Source: Orbaceae bacterium ESL0721
GTDB taxonomy: Bacteria; Pseudomonadota; Gammaproteobacteria; Enterobacterales; Orbaceae
Assembly (NCBI GenBank): GCA_029433365.1
Contig: JAQTHZ010000001.1
Coordinates: 124,001 to 188,000 of the forward strand
Length of the DNA stretch: 64,000 bases
Direction: 5' to 3'
Shown here: positions 32,496-41,694 of the stretch, piece by piece
How the letters are laid out: the number at the start of each line of letters is the position of its first letter
Position numbering within the stretch: the stretch's first letter is position 1
Program-made: the position numbers and the translations under genes
Notes under the pieces: generated by a model
Seen by the model: only the letters and a program-made list of their open reading frames with translations
What the model was told of the DNA's origin: nothing
The model's database searches: none

Positions 32496-33761
32496 CTATT
32501 CCTCATAATCATTATCTGCATAAATTTTATATACTTCACCACTTGGTTTTGTGCACTCATAATAATCTCTATTGGCTGGATTATTATCATCTGTAACTAC
32601 CATCACATACATACACGAGTCGACAAGCTCACCAACATTATTAATGTTTTCTGGCTCTTTAATGCTTATCGCAATCTCGTTCGTTTTTTTATCGATTAAT
32701 ACTAAATTTTTTATATTCTGTTTAATATTTGATATAGTTAATAAATCATTAGCGGCTTCAATTATTAATCCTATTTTACTCATCTGCTTATAGGCTTTCT
32801 CTAAATCTTGTTTTCCATAATGCCAAAGCTTAAATTTAGCTGTATTGGTAAATTTATCTATTTTAGGTACAGATTTAAGTAATCCATAACCTGAAAAGAG
32901 TAAATCAACAGAATTATAGACTAAATCGCCATACTCTTTTTCACCGCCCGCCCATTCTGCTACATTTTGGTAGGCAGACCTTAAATAACCGTCGTTACCT
33001 GTAATTCCTTCTTGGATACTGTTTGCGCCATGGGCACCTAAGTATGCTCCAATTACGCAGCCAACGCCGGTCGTGCACATTGCAACGCCTGCGGTGATTA
33101 ACCCTACGCCTCCAAAAATGGTTAAACCTCTTATTAGCCATTCTGAACTCTGTTCCCAAAGGCTTTTCTCCTCCTCTTTAATAGCCTCCGCACCCTCTGT
33201 ATAGGAGATGTTGCCGGTATCAACTTGGTAGATAATATCGTCAGCAAACTGTTTAACTTCTGTTTTAAAACTCTGTTTAATATCGTCGTGATAGAGGTGT
33301 TTGTCGCACAGTTCATCAGCGCACTGTAATAGACGTTTTGCATCTTGACGGATTAGGTATTTTTTATCTACTGTATCATCTTGTTGTTTTGCATAAGTGG
33401 ATTGATAAGTAGATGCGCTATTTGTAGCTGTTTGGTTTGAGTTAACTATTGTAGATTTCGGTTTCTCGTTACGATCTTTCACTTCCATCATCATGGTGCA
33501 ATGACTTGCAATAACTCTATTGCAACCAAAGGGTTTACATCCACAGGCAACAGCACAGCCATCATAGACAGCAGATTTGCCATCAATAATAAAAGTAGGC
33601 GCGCCTTCAACAATTTTACCGACCGTATCACATTTAGGGCAGTAGACCGAACTACCTACTACCGCCATCCCTTTTCCTAAGCATATTCTTGTATCAGAAG
33701 CATTAAGTACGCTACCACCAGTAGTTGTTGGGTCACCAAGTACAACCATACGTTTTAACAT
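32496..33761 (-). CDS. PAAR-domain effector, DUF4225-like (copy A)
   Basis: A 421-residue protein, nearly identical to copy B over the PAAR domain and linker (residues 1-200) and diverging in the hydrophobic/DUF4225-like core and following helices (GGVGLITAGVAMCTTGVGCVIGAYLGAHGANSIQEGITGNDGYLRSAYQNVAEWAGGEKEYGD region). The tail (SIKEPENINNVGELVDSCMYVMVVTDDNNPANRDYYEC) is again conserved. A conserved front and tail with a variable middle suggests the middle sets specificity, or that gene conversion keeps both ends alike. It is followed by its own small membrane gene. Confidence 0.8.
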   Translation of the reverse strand: MLKRMVVLGDPTTTGGSVLNASDTRICLGKGMAVVGSSVYCPKCDTVGKIVEGAPTFIIDGKSAVYDGCAVACGCKPFGCNRVIASHCTMMMEVKDRNEKPKSTIVNSNQTATNSASTYQSTYAKQQDDTVDKKYLIRQDAKRLLQCADELCDKHLYHDDIKQSFKTEVKQFADDIIYQVDTGNISYTEGAEAIKEEEKSLWEQSSEWLIRGLTIFGGVGLITAGVAMCTTGVGCVIGAYLGAHGANSIQEGITGNDGYLRSAYQNVAEWAGGEKEYGDLVYNSVDLLFSGYGLLKSVPKIDKFTNTAKFKLWHYGKQDLEKAYKQMSKIGLIIEAANDLLTISNIKQNIKNLVLIDKKTNEIAISIKEPENINNVGELVDSCMYVMVVTDDNNPANRDYYECTKPSGEVYKIYADNDYEE

Positions 33762-33900
33762 CTTATTTCCTTATTCATTGTTATTATTTAAGATTCGACA
33801 TTATATAGAAAAGGATAAGAAAAGAAATAGTAAATAAACCGTTTTGCTGTCAGGTTTATAATTTATATATGGGGTAGATGCAAAAGATCAGTAATCATTA

Positions 33901-33921
33901 AAAAAGGCTCGTAGAGCCCTT
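33901..33921 (-). terminator. sulA-like gene terminator
   Basis: On the minus strand, AGGGCTC-TAC-GAGCCTT followed by a T run, about 75 bp after the sulA-like stop. Confidence 0.65.
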
Positions 33922-33996
33922 AGATTTGTGCCAAATTAGGTTAATCACCTGTAGTTAATATCTTATATTTAATGCTTTGTAATTAATGTCTTATAT

Positions 33997-34578
33997 TTAA
34001 TGGAACAGCGCAGACTCATGGTTAATCTGTTCATCACTCACTAAAAATAGGTGAGTGCCGCTGGTGATTACGGCTTGTTGTAAGCGCATTTTTTCTTTGG
34101 GATTAAGTTGATTAATAGAGGCGACTACATAGCTACAATTTTGACTTAATAGTGCTTTTTCAACCGTCGTAACAAGGTTATTTTCACAGATATTTGCCAA
34201 ATGAATCACCTTTTGACGATCCAGACCAGCGCTATTTAGCCAAGTTCGTTTTAACATTAGCCGATCAGCAATCCACAACTGCCACTTATTTTTCTTATTA
34301 AACTGTTGTAGTAGCTGTTGTTGCTGCTCTAAAAGTTGTTGGAATGGTGATGTAAAGTGGTTGTTTGAAGGTTGTGATGTTGCAAAGAGATCCATTTGTC
34401 TGCTGTTAAATGTATCTTTTTTAATTTGCTTGTTCTTGAATTGCTTATTGTTGAATTGCTTATTGTTGAATTGGTTATTAAATTGATTGTTATTAAATTG
34501 AATGATATTAAGAGTACTACTATTTAATGGATATTGAATAGATAAACTATTATCAAGTAACTTATTTTGACGCAACAT
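33997..34578 (-). CDS. sulA: SulA-like SOS cell-division inhibitor
   Basis: The C-terminal half matches SulA: KWQLWIADRLMLKRTWLNSAGLDRQKVIHL, then TVEKALLSQNCSYVVASINQLNPKEKMRLQQA and FLVSDEQ. SulA blocks FtsZ assembly after DNA damage. The N-terminal part contains an Asn/Gln/Phe/Lys-rich stretch from a 15-nt tandem repeat (about 34430-34500) not seen in enterobacterial SulA. The frame is open to an ATG at 34593, but that codon lies inside the LexA box; ATG 34578 follows AGAGG at proper spacing and is chosen. Two adjacent LexA boxes confirm SOS control. Confidence 0.8.
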   Translation of the reverse strand: MLRQNKLLDNSLSIQYPLNSSTLNIIQFNNNQFNNQFNNKQFNNKQFKNKQIKKDTFNSRQMDLFATSQPSNNHFTSPFQQLLEQQQQLLQQFNKKNKWQLWIADRLMLKRTWLNSAGLDRQKVIHLANICENNLVTTVEKALLSQNCSYVVASINQLNPKEKMRLQQAVITSGTHLFLVSDEQINHESALFH

Positions 34579-34591
34579 AATAACCTCTAAC

Positions 34592-34622
34592 ATGTATTAA
34601 TATACAGTGTATATTAATACAG
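34592..34622 (-). promoter_or_regulatory. Two adjoining LexA boxes of the sulA-like gene
   Basis: Two CTGT-N8-ACA[CT] sites (34607-34622 and 34592-34607 on the minus strand) share one base and differ from the core consensus by one base each. They sit 14-44 bp upstream of the chosen start. Tandem sites predict tight repression. Confidence 0.75.
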
Positions 34623-34728
34623 TATTTTTGGGTTGTAAATTAAATATTGTGCAAATTTATCTCAATTTTGTGCTAATCCTTATCCGAAAAGGGGATTTGG
34701 ACTTGATCTATCTAACCAATTGCCCTAT

Positions 34729-35106
34729 TTAAGATCGTAACCACTGATAGGTTAAGATACCCAAAAAGGTCATGAGAACTGATCCAATAAGATGAATAAA
34801 GATAGTTAACATTGCCCAAGTTATCCGCCCATCTTGCAGAAAATTGACAATTTCGGCAGAAAAGGTGGAAAAAGTTGAGAGTCCACCACAAAATCCGGTA
34901 ATAACCAGTAGCCGCCACTCAGGCGAGCAGTTGGTACTATTAAAAAAGGCGATAGCTAAACCGATAATATAACCAGCAATTAAGTTGGATAATAAGGTAC
35001 CAAGCGGAATGACAGAGGCAATAACATTTAATTTAAGGGATAAAAACCAGCGGAAAAGTCCGCCGAAGATAGATCCAATTGAGATAGCTAAAATGAGCTT
35101 TAGCAT
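34729..35106 (-). CDS. crcB: Fluoride channel CrcB/Fluc
   Basis: A 125-residue inner-membrane fluoride exporter with four helices: GSIFGGLFRWFLS at the N-terminus, a GTLLSNLIAGYIIG centre (conserved asparagine) and the key TGFCGGLSTFSTFS motif lining the pore. The length is typical. I see no fluoride riboswitch upstream. It is divergent from ribE. Confidence 0.92.
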   Translation of the reverse strand: MLKLILAISIGSIFGGLFRWFLSLKLNVIASVIPLGTLLSNLIAGYIIGLAIAFFNSTNCSPEWRLLVITGFCGGLSTFSTFSAEIVNFLQDGRITWAMLTIFIHLIGSVLMTFLGILTYQWLRS

Positions 35107-35311
35107 AGGTAGTGCTCTCTATTTTTAGAAGAGTTAAGATAATTTTTTGAAAATTACACGATTTATTAGTAAATCGCAATCTGATTACGTTAAAATATTC
35201 AACCAGAAAGAAGATGGGACCCTGATCAGTAGATTAATTAAATAAAAAGAGTATGGGGTTTTTGTGTTTAACAACCTCATTTTATAACTAAATCTAACAT
35301 AGGAGCGAGAG

Positions 35312-35926
35312 ATGTTTACAGGGATTGTCCAAGGCGTTGGTCAAATTACAGAAATCAGTGATCATGATAAATTAAGAACTTATAAAGTTCGCTTGCCAGA
35401 ACAGTTAAGTCATAATATACAAATTGGGGCATCAATTGCCAATGATGGTTGCTGTTTGACCGTTACTTTTGTTAAAGATGGTTTAGTCTCATTCGATATT
35501 ATGCAAGAGACGCTTGCCTTAACCACATTAGGTAGTAAAAAAGTGGGCGATAAGGTCAATATTGAACGGAGCGCTAAATTTGGTGATGAGGTAGGTGGGC
35601 ATATCATGTCGGGGCATATTTCAACGACAGCAACCATAACCGATATTCAGAAAACCGCCACCAACTGCATGATGCAGATCACCTTGCCAGAATCATTGAT
35701 GAAATATGTATTATATAAAGGTTTTATCGGGATTGATGGGGCAAGTTTAACTATCGGTAATGTAGAATCTAACCATTTTGAGATCCATCTTATTCCTGAG
35801 ACATTATCTATCACGACGTTGGATGAGAAGAGAGTAGGGAACAAGGTGAATATTGAGATCGATCCGCAAACTAAAGCGATTGTCGATACGGTTGAAAGGG
35901 TTGTTGGATCAAGTCTAAACCGTTAA
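35312..35926 (+). CDS. ribE: Riboflavin synthase alpha chain
   Basis: Dismutates two lumazines to riboflavin. It starts with the absolutely conserved MFTGIVQGVGQI and has two tandem lumazine-binding domains (about 1-97 and 98-204), each with a GxSLT-type motif (NDGCCLTV and IDGASLTIG) and the second-domain start GHIMSGHI. No FMN riboswitch is recognisable in the 180 bp upstream. Single gene, followed by a gap. Confidence 0.95.
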   Translation: MFTGIVQGVGQITEISDHDKLRTYKVRLPEQLSHNIQIGASIANDGCCLTVTFVKDGLVSFDIMQETLALTTLGSKKVGDKVNIERSAKFGDEVGGHIMSGHISTTATITDIQKTATNCMMQITLPESLMKYVLYKGFIGIDGASLTIGNVESNHFEIHLIPETLSITTLDEKRVGNKVNIEIDPQTKAIVDTVERVVGSSLNR

Positions 35927-36111
35927 TACACTATAATAGCCTCTATTTTCTAAACCTATATTGAGGTGGTAACGCCTGTTATTACCTTAATATAAACTAT
36001 TAAATCAATCTCACTTTTAAACCCATAATATCTTTTAGAGAATCATCAATGCTTTACCTTTACTACGCTTAAATAAATTCTATTTTAACTTGACCTTTTT
36101 ACAATCGTAGC

Positions 36112-36125
36112 AATGTTTTAGGGTT
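36112..36125. repeat. Dispersed 14-mer, copy 5 (reverse orientation)
   Basis: Exact AATGTTTTAGGGTT in the gap between ribE and the HAD gene. Confidence 0.8.
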
Positions 36126-36189
36126 TTGATCTTAATAGTGGATTTGGCTGCTCATCTTCTCCTGCTCTCTCAATTTTCATCCTTAACCT

Positions 36190-36242
36190 ATGTCAATTTA
36201 TGGTCATATTTAATATTTGATATAACTCACATAAATTGACAT
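36190..36242. repeat. 13-bp inverted repeat with 27-nt spacer
   Basis: ATGTCAATTTATG at 36190-36202 pairs perfectly with CATAAATTGACAT at 36230-36242. A second overlapping inverted pair (TAACTCA / TGAGTTA, about 36224-36248) would compete with it. Could be an operator pair or an RNA switch; no family recognised. Confidence 0.6.
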
Positions 36243-36350
36243 GAGTTAACACAAATTATCATAAGATGTTATGATCTAGCTCTCTTGGCATCGCGCTTTT
36301 CATCCCTCTTTTAAATAAATTCACTTATCTAAAAACATTAAGGTGTAAAG

Positions 36351-37151
36351 ATGATTAAACTGATAATTACCGATCTTGATGGGACATTTTTAAATCGTGC
36401 TGGTGACTATGATCGTCAATATTTTTCTGAATTATGGAAAAAGATTTCTGCACTAGGAGTTAAATTTTCGGTCTGTACTGGTAAGCAGTGTGAACGGGTG
36501 GAAGAACTTTTTGGTGAATACAGTAGTGATATCTGGATTATCGGTGATAGTGGTACGCGCATAAAATATAAGGGTGAATTTATCTATCAATCATTAATAA
36601 AAAACAGTTTGGGTAGATCCATCATTAATAGACTTAAACAGGTAAGTTCAATGCATCTAATTATTGCCTGTACGCCAGATGGCGCAGTGATTGAATCAAA
36701 GTCACCGCAACATCTAAAAGATATAGCAAGACGATCTTATGCGCGCATTATTGAGGTGGATGATCTTAATTTAGTAACCAATGATTTTGTTAAAATAACG
36801 GTTTATGATGAGCAAGGTAACTGCCCAGAAACCCGTTTACATCTTAACCCTTTTAATGATGATCTCTATATAGTTGTCTCTGAAGCGTCATGGATTGATA
36901 TTGCTGATTTTGGCGTGCATAAAGGGAGTACCGTGCAGAAACTGCAAGAGATTGTTGCAGCGACGCCAGAGCAGACAGCAGCCTTTGGCGATGGCTATAA
37001 CGATTTAGAGCTTTTGGGTCAAGCGGAGTATAGTTTTGCAATGCGTAACGCATTTGATGAGGTAAAAGAGGCAGCACATTTTGTTATTGGATCAAATGAT
37101 GATAATAGTGTGATGAAGACTATTAATCGTCTGCTAGCGTTACAATCTTAA
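36351..37151 (+). CDS. HAD-family (Cof-type) sugar phosphatase
   Basis: A 266-residue HAD phosphatase with the nucleophile motif ITDLDGTFL (first aspartate), a C2B-type cap, the motif II-like CTGK and the motif III/IV pair HKGSTVQKLQEI and FGDGYNDLELL. It resembles E. coli YbiV/SupH-type enzymes that dephosphorylate sugar phosphates or act on FMN-like substrates. The substrate cannot be told from sequence. No operon partners. Confidence 0.85.
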   Translation: MIKLIITDLDGTFLNRAGDYDRQYFSELWKKISALGVKFSVCTGKQCERVEELFGEYSSDIWIIGDSGTRIKYKGEFIYQSLIKNSLGRSIINRLKQVSSMHLIIACTPDGAVIESKSPQHLKDIARRSYARIIEVDDLNLVTNDFVKITVYDEQGNCPETRLHLNPFNDDLYIVVSEASWIDIADFGVHKGSTVQKLQEIVAATPEQTAAFGDGYNDLELLGQAEYSFAMRNAFDEVKEAAHFVIGSNDDNSVMKTINRLLALQS

Positions 37152-37275
37152 GCATATCAATCTAAATAAATATCCAAAAACTAGTAAGTAATTAGAGAGT
37201 TTAAATAGAAAAGAGCAGTAATAGCACAATTTTATGCTGTTACTGCTAAATGCCATTATAAAAGAAGAGGCTTTT

Positions 37276-38124
37276 TTAGTTAGAGGTTGGGTAAAACGCG
37301 TTATAGAGACCTGCAACAGCTTCGCCAACCCGTGGACCCATACCCAATAAAATTGCTTGATCAAAGGTGACAATACGGCCGTTTTTCCATGCTTTGGTCT
37401 GATTTAATCCCTGTATTTTACCTAACTGCTCCATTCCACCTAACGAATCAAGCCCTTGAGTTGTTAACACAATCACATCCGGATCCGAAACAATAAAAGA
37501 TTCAGCGCTGATAATTTGGTAATTTTTATGGTTAACCACATTTTTACCACCAGCAAGGGTAATTAGACTATCCGCAACTGTTCCTCTCCCTGCTGCTTCT
37601 GCCGGTCCACCAAACATACTAAATAGGAATAGCACATTGGGGTGATTTTGCTCTTTTGCGACTTTTTTAGTGACAGCATCTAATTTCGATGTGATAGCGG
37701 TAGCTAATTTTTCACCTTCCATATCAAGATTAAATGCATGGGCAATGGTTTTGATATTTGTGACTAACTGAGTCGGTGTGGCAGGGACTCTATCTAACTG
37801 AATTACGCGAATACCCGCCTTTTGTAACTGTTTAATCGTATTTACTGGTTTTGCCTCTTGCCATGTGATAAGCATTGTTGGATTTAATGACAAAATCCCC
37901 TCACTACTTAATGTTGACCAGTAACCAATTGACTTCACTTTTTTTACAGCTTCAGGGTAGGTGCTACTTTGATCAACACCTACCACTTTATCGCCTAAAC
38001 CTAATTGATAGACTATCTCAGTAAGCGATCCCCCAGCTGTAATAATTCGCTCATGAGGTGGTGACGCCGCTGCTTGAGCTGAAAAGCAGATTCCCAAAAA
38101 TAGTATTAATAGATATTTTTTCAT
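37276..38124 (-). CDS. hmuT: Heme ABC transporter periplasmic binding protein
   Basis: A 282-residue periplasmic binding protein of the heme/B12 type. It has a signal peptide (MKKYLLILFLGICFSAQAAA), ERIITAGGSLTEIVYQLGLGDKVVGVD, YPEAVKKVKSIGYW, FGGPAEAAGRG and the C-terminal AILLGMGPRVGEAV. The frame is open to 38229, but ATG 38124 after ACGGAG begins the signal peptide. It is the only gene of the heme locus without visible damage, though the truncated receptor upstream has lost the presumed promoter. Confidence 0.85.
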   Translation of the reverse strand: MKKYLLILFLGICFSAQAAASPPHERIITAGGSLTEIVYQLGLGDKVVGVDQSSTYPEAVKKVKSIGYWSTLSSEGILSLNPTMLITWQEAKPVNTIKQLQKAGIRVIQLDRVPATPTQLVTNIKTIAHAFNLDMEGEKLATAITSKLDAVTKKVAKEQNHPNVLFLFSMFGGPAEAAGRGTVADSLITLAGGKNVVNHKNYQIISAESFIVSDPDVIVLTTQGLDSLGGMEQLGKIQGLNQTKAWKNGRIVTFDQAILLGMGPRVGEAVAGLYNAFYPTSN

Positions 38125-38139
38125 TATTGACTCCGTTAA

Positions 38140-38153
38140 AACCCTAAAACATT
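38140..38153. repeat. Dispersed 14-mer, copy 6
   Basis: Exact AACCCTAAAACATT, 15 bp upstream of the hmuT start and between its ribosome-binding region and the receptor stop. Confidence 0.8.
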
Positions 38154-38209
38154 TATTTTTTAAAAAACATTGATTCTTTAAGGTATATTGATTGTTTAAA
38201 GTTGATTGT

Positions 38210-39950
38210 TTAAAAACGCATACCAACACTCAAAACAGCACCAAAACCCGATGCAGGAAGTGATTCGTTGGCTGTGATATAACGCTGATCAAGTAGGTTA
38301 TTAAGTTGTATGCTGACTCGATATAGCCGATCTGTGCCAAGATAAGCATCTAATTCAAGATTGGCTGTTGCCCATCCTGCACTGTGGATAGCATTAATAC
38401 TATTTTCGGCGGTATCATTGTCAGTTTTGCTTGCTAAACGTGTAAATAGGTTGCTCTCAAGCTCCCACTGCTCAAAGTAACTTATATTTTTCAGACCTAC
38501 TTTTGCGGTTAACCATGGATCGCCGGTTTTATCGGTTTTTCTGGTTTTAAGATCTAGTTCACGGTGCATTAGGTTGCCAGAAATATAGGGGATAATGTCA
38601 AAGCCATTGTATTCAACTTGGAACTCAAGCCCGTAGGTAGTTGCTTTATGCGCATTTACATAAAATTGTGAAGGATCAAGGTTGCCATGGCAGACTTGCG
38701 CATCACCCGCTCCACATTTTATGGCGGTGATATAGTCTCGTGCTTTAGAGTAGTAAACGGCACTATCAAGCAGCCAGTTATCATTTTTATAACGGATGCC
38801 AAATTCAATATTATCTGATTTTTCCGCTTTTAAATTTGGATTGCCATAGGTAATCCCATCATTCCTACCGGCACTAGATTGGGCAAAAAGTTTAAATAGG
38901 GTAGGGTAGACATAGCCTTGCGCATAAGAGAGTCTAAGTTCACTATTTTCAAAACCGGAGTAGCGTAAACTAGTTGAGCCAACCATATGGTTATCCGAAC
39001 TCTCCTCTCTACCTTGATCAGCTATTTTTTGTAAGGATTCTGATTTTAACCAGTATTGGCGAGCGCCAACCGTCCATGTCCAATCCTTAGCAAACTCCCA
39101 CTCATTTTGGGCAAATAGCGACCAACTCTCCTGTTTCCATGCATCATACGTCTTCTCTATCGTACTCGGTCGTGGTCTGCCATTGATTGATGTCCCTTTT
39201 TCGGTTTGCGAGTGTTGATCAACATGATCCCGCATATACTGGGCGCCAATAATGAATCTATCACCTTCAAAAAATTGATAATCAGACTGGATATTTGCCC
39301 CTTTGGTCGACTGCCGATCATTAACACCATAATTTTGTTTAACTTGCATAGAGGGGATTGGTTGTAGAAGGATATTGTTGCGGAAATGGCGTATGATCTG
39401 CTGATCATAGTAGTCTAGATGTAGTTTTTTCCAAAATGTACCATTAGCCTCATAATCATAAAATGTGCCCACTTTTTTATAGATCATATTGGGGATATTG
39501 ATACTAAATTTGACCATTGGTGGTGCCAATTTTGCGGGATCTGAGTAGGTTTTGGTATTTAGTTGCAAACGCTCTAAAGAGAGTCCAAACTTATGCTGAT
39601 CTAACTGGTAACCAAGCCAACTACTCACGCTATGATTACCAAAGTCGGTATCTTTCAACTTACCATCTGGCGTGTGCCGATCACCATAATCGTAGTGGCT
39701 GCCACTGATACGGTAGTCAAAGCCACCGCTTGAACCATAAAGTGAACCTGACTCAAAGTTACCGTTGGCAGAGGTGTCATAGCCCATTTTTACATCGCCT
39801 TGAACGGTTTTTTCCCCGCCTTTACGCGTAATAAAATTGACCACACCACCAATAGCCCGCGCTCCGTAAAGTACCGAATGTGGACCTTTCACCACTTCAA
39901 TACGTTCAACAGATTCACTATCAATCAATAAGCCAGCACCATTTAACCGC
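38210..39950 (-). pseudogene. TonB-dependent heme receptor, 5' truncated
   Basis: The frame ends normally (VLSVGMRF, the C-terminal Phe for BamA). It covers the end of the plug domain (ESVERIEVVKGPHSVLYGARAIGGVVNFITRKGG) and the complete beta-barrel with GLEFQVEYNG and TYGLEF-type strands. Upstream it reads YKQRLNGAGLLIDSES back to an in-frame stop at about 39955. The signal peptide, TonB box and first part of the plug (over 100 residues) are missing, so it cannot be exported or energised. The break coincides with the start of the divergent permease. Confidence 0.85.
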
Positions 39951-39961
39951 TGCTTATATTA

Positions 39962-40913
39962 ATGGGATTGGCAATTTTCTTGCTGATTCTAACAGTTATT
40001 GCTATCTGTATGGGAGCGGTGCCTATCTCTTTTAATACGCTTTTGCATACCTCGTTTAATCAAGGGGTATGGCAGGTTCTCTTATCTATTCGTCTCCCAC
40101 GCATAGCTCTCACAGTTTTAATAGGTGCTGCTTTAGCAGTTTCGGGTGCTATTATGCAGGGGCTTTTCCGTAATCCATTAGCTGATCCAGGGCTGCTAGG
40201 GGTGAGTACCGGCGCCTCATTGGCGGTCGCTCTGTCACTTGTTCTCCCTTTTTCCCTGCCTGCTGCATTGGCACTTTATGGGCACCTCTTTGCCGCTTTT
40301 ATCGGTAGTTTATCAGTTGGTCTATTTATCTTCTCACTGAGTCGCCCAACCAATAGCTCATTAATGAAGTTACTACTTGCGGGGATTGCCATTAATGCAC
40401 TTTGTGGCGCGTTAATTGGTATGATCAGCTATATAACCGACGAGCAGCAGTTGCGACAGTTGTCGCTCTGGAGCATGGGGAACCTCTCCCACGCGGAGTG
40501 GGCTTTAGTCATCGCTGCTATTATTATCATTACACCGACGCTGCTCATCACTTTTACTATGGCAAAATCACTTAATTTACTCCAGTTAGGGGGAGGAGGA
40601 GGCGCACTATTTAGGGGTAAATATTAGGCGGACTAAAGGGTTACTTCTGCTACTTAGTTCAATACTGATTGCTGTATCTGTCTCTTTAACTGGCATCATT
40701 GGTTTAGTTGTTCCGCATCTGATTCGTATGCAAATTGGTGCGGATCACCGCTGGTTGCTGCCAGCTTCAGCAGTTGGCGGCGCCGTGCTGCTATTAATTG
40801 CTGATACGACAGCCCGTACGGTTATCGCCCCTTCTGAGATGCCAGTAGGGCTATTAACCAGTCTACTTGGTGGTCCCTACTTTTTATGGCTGATTTTAAG
40901 GCAGAGAGGCTAG
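39962..40913 (+). pseudogene. hmuU: Heme ABC transporter permease, frameshifted
   Basis: FecCD-type permease. The first part (39962-40627) covers RLPRIALTVLIGAALAVSGAIMQGLFRNPLADPGLLGVSTGAS and the following helices. It then goes out of frame at a G5 run near 40599-40603: with four G it would read LQLGEEEAHYLGVNIRRTKG, and the second part (to 40913) continues VPHLIRM...LLGGPYFLWLILRQRG. It also lacks a recognisable ribosome-binding site, and its first codons adjoin the receptor break, so its 5' end is probably lost too. Confidence 0.85.
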
Positions 40914-40916
40914 AAG

Positions 40917-41672
40917 ATGATTAAAACAGAGAATCTTTGTTATGATTTAGGATCAAGAGCGCTGATAAAATCGGTCAATCTACAACTTAAATCTGGTCAA
41001 TTAACAGTTTTGATCGGTCCCAATGGTGCTGGTAAAACCACGCTTTTACGCCTCCTAACTGGCTTTCTTAAACCGAGTGCAGGGCACTGCATGTTAAATG
41101 GGCGGGATATTGCGCAGTGGTCGCCTTTAGCATTGGCAAAGGTGAGGGCGGTGATGCAGCAACATCATCAGCTCAATTTCCCCTTCACAGTGCGGGAAGT
41201 TGTCGCGATGGGGGGATCACCTCATAGGCAGCAGGATCATCTGGATCAAATCATGCAACAGACCGAGTGCGACAATTTGTAGCATAAAGATTACCGGCAT
41301 CTATCCGGTGGCGAGAAGCAGCGCGTGCAACTTGCTCGCGCCTTAGCCCAGCTCAATTTTGCAACAGGTAGCTGGCTCTTTTTAGATGAACCCACCTCGG
41401 CATTAGATCTCCATCATCAACAGAGTACTTTACGCTTAGTTAAACAGTTAACCAAAGAGCGGCAGCTTGGCGCCTGTGCGATTTTGCATGATCTCAATTT
41501 AGCAGCGCTCTATGCTGACAAAATTTTACTATTCGCAGAGGGGCAACTCATTATGCAGGGCACTCCACAAGAGGTACTCACAACAGCCTGTTTGACAGAG
41601 TGGTATGGTGCCGATTTAGTGACAACGTCACACCCTTATCACACCGCACCCCAAATTCATCTATTACCGTGA
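40917..41672 (+). pseudogene. hmuV: Heme ABC transporter ATP-binding protein with internal stop
   Basis: ABC ATPase with Walker A GPNGAGKTTLL, Q-loop VMQQHH, signature [16 protein letters not shown], Walker [13 protein letters not shown] and switch His in [13 protein letters not shown] at 41280-41282 interrupts the frame between TECDNL and [11 protein letters not shown], with no shift, so one base change would restore a 251-residue protein. As it stands the product lacks the signature and Walker B. Confidence 0.88.
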
Positions 41673-41694
41673 AGATCAAACTTAAATAGTAGAA

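Larger units (their letters stand above)
35927..36350. other. Gap between ribE and the HAD phosphatase gene
   Basis: 424 bp with exact copy 5 of the 14-mer (36112-36125) and a 13-bp inverted repeat (36190-36242). No gene, RNA or terminator can be supported. Confidence 0.5.

Noticed and set aside
27478-33761. A complete type VI secretion locus
   Set aside because: Only PAAR effectors are present; no tss/hcp/vgrG structural genes are seen in the window.
35107-35311. FMN riboswitch before ribE or fluoride riboswitch before crcB
   Set aside because: I could not find the conserved RFN or fluoride-riboswitch core sequences in the 205-bp gap.
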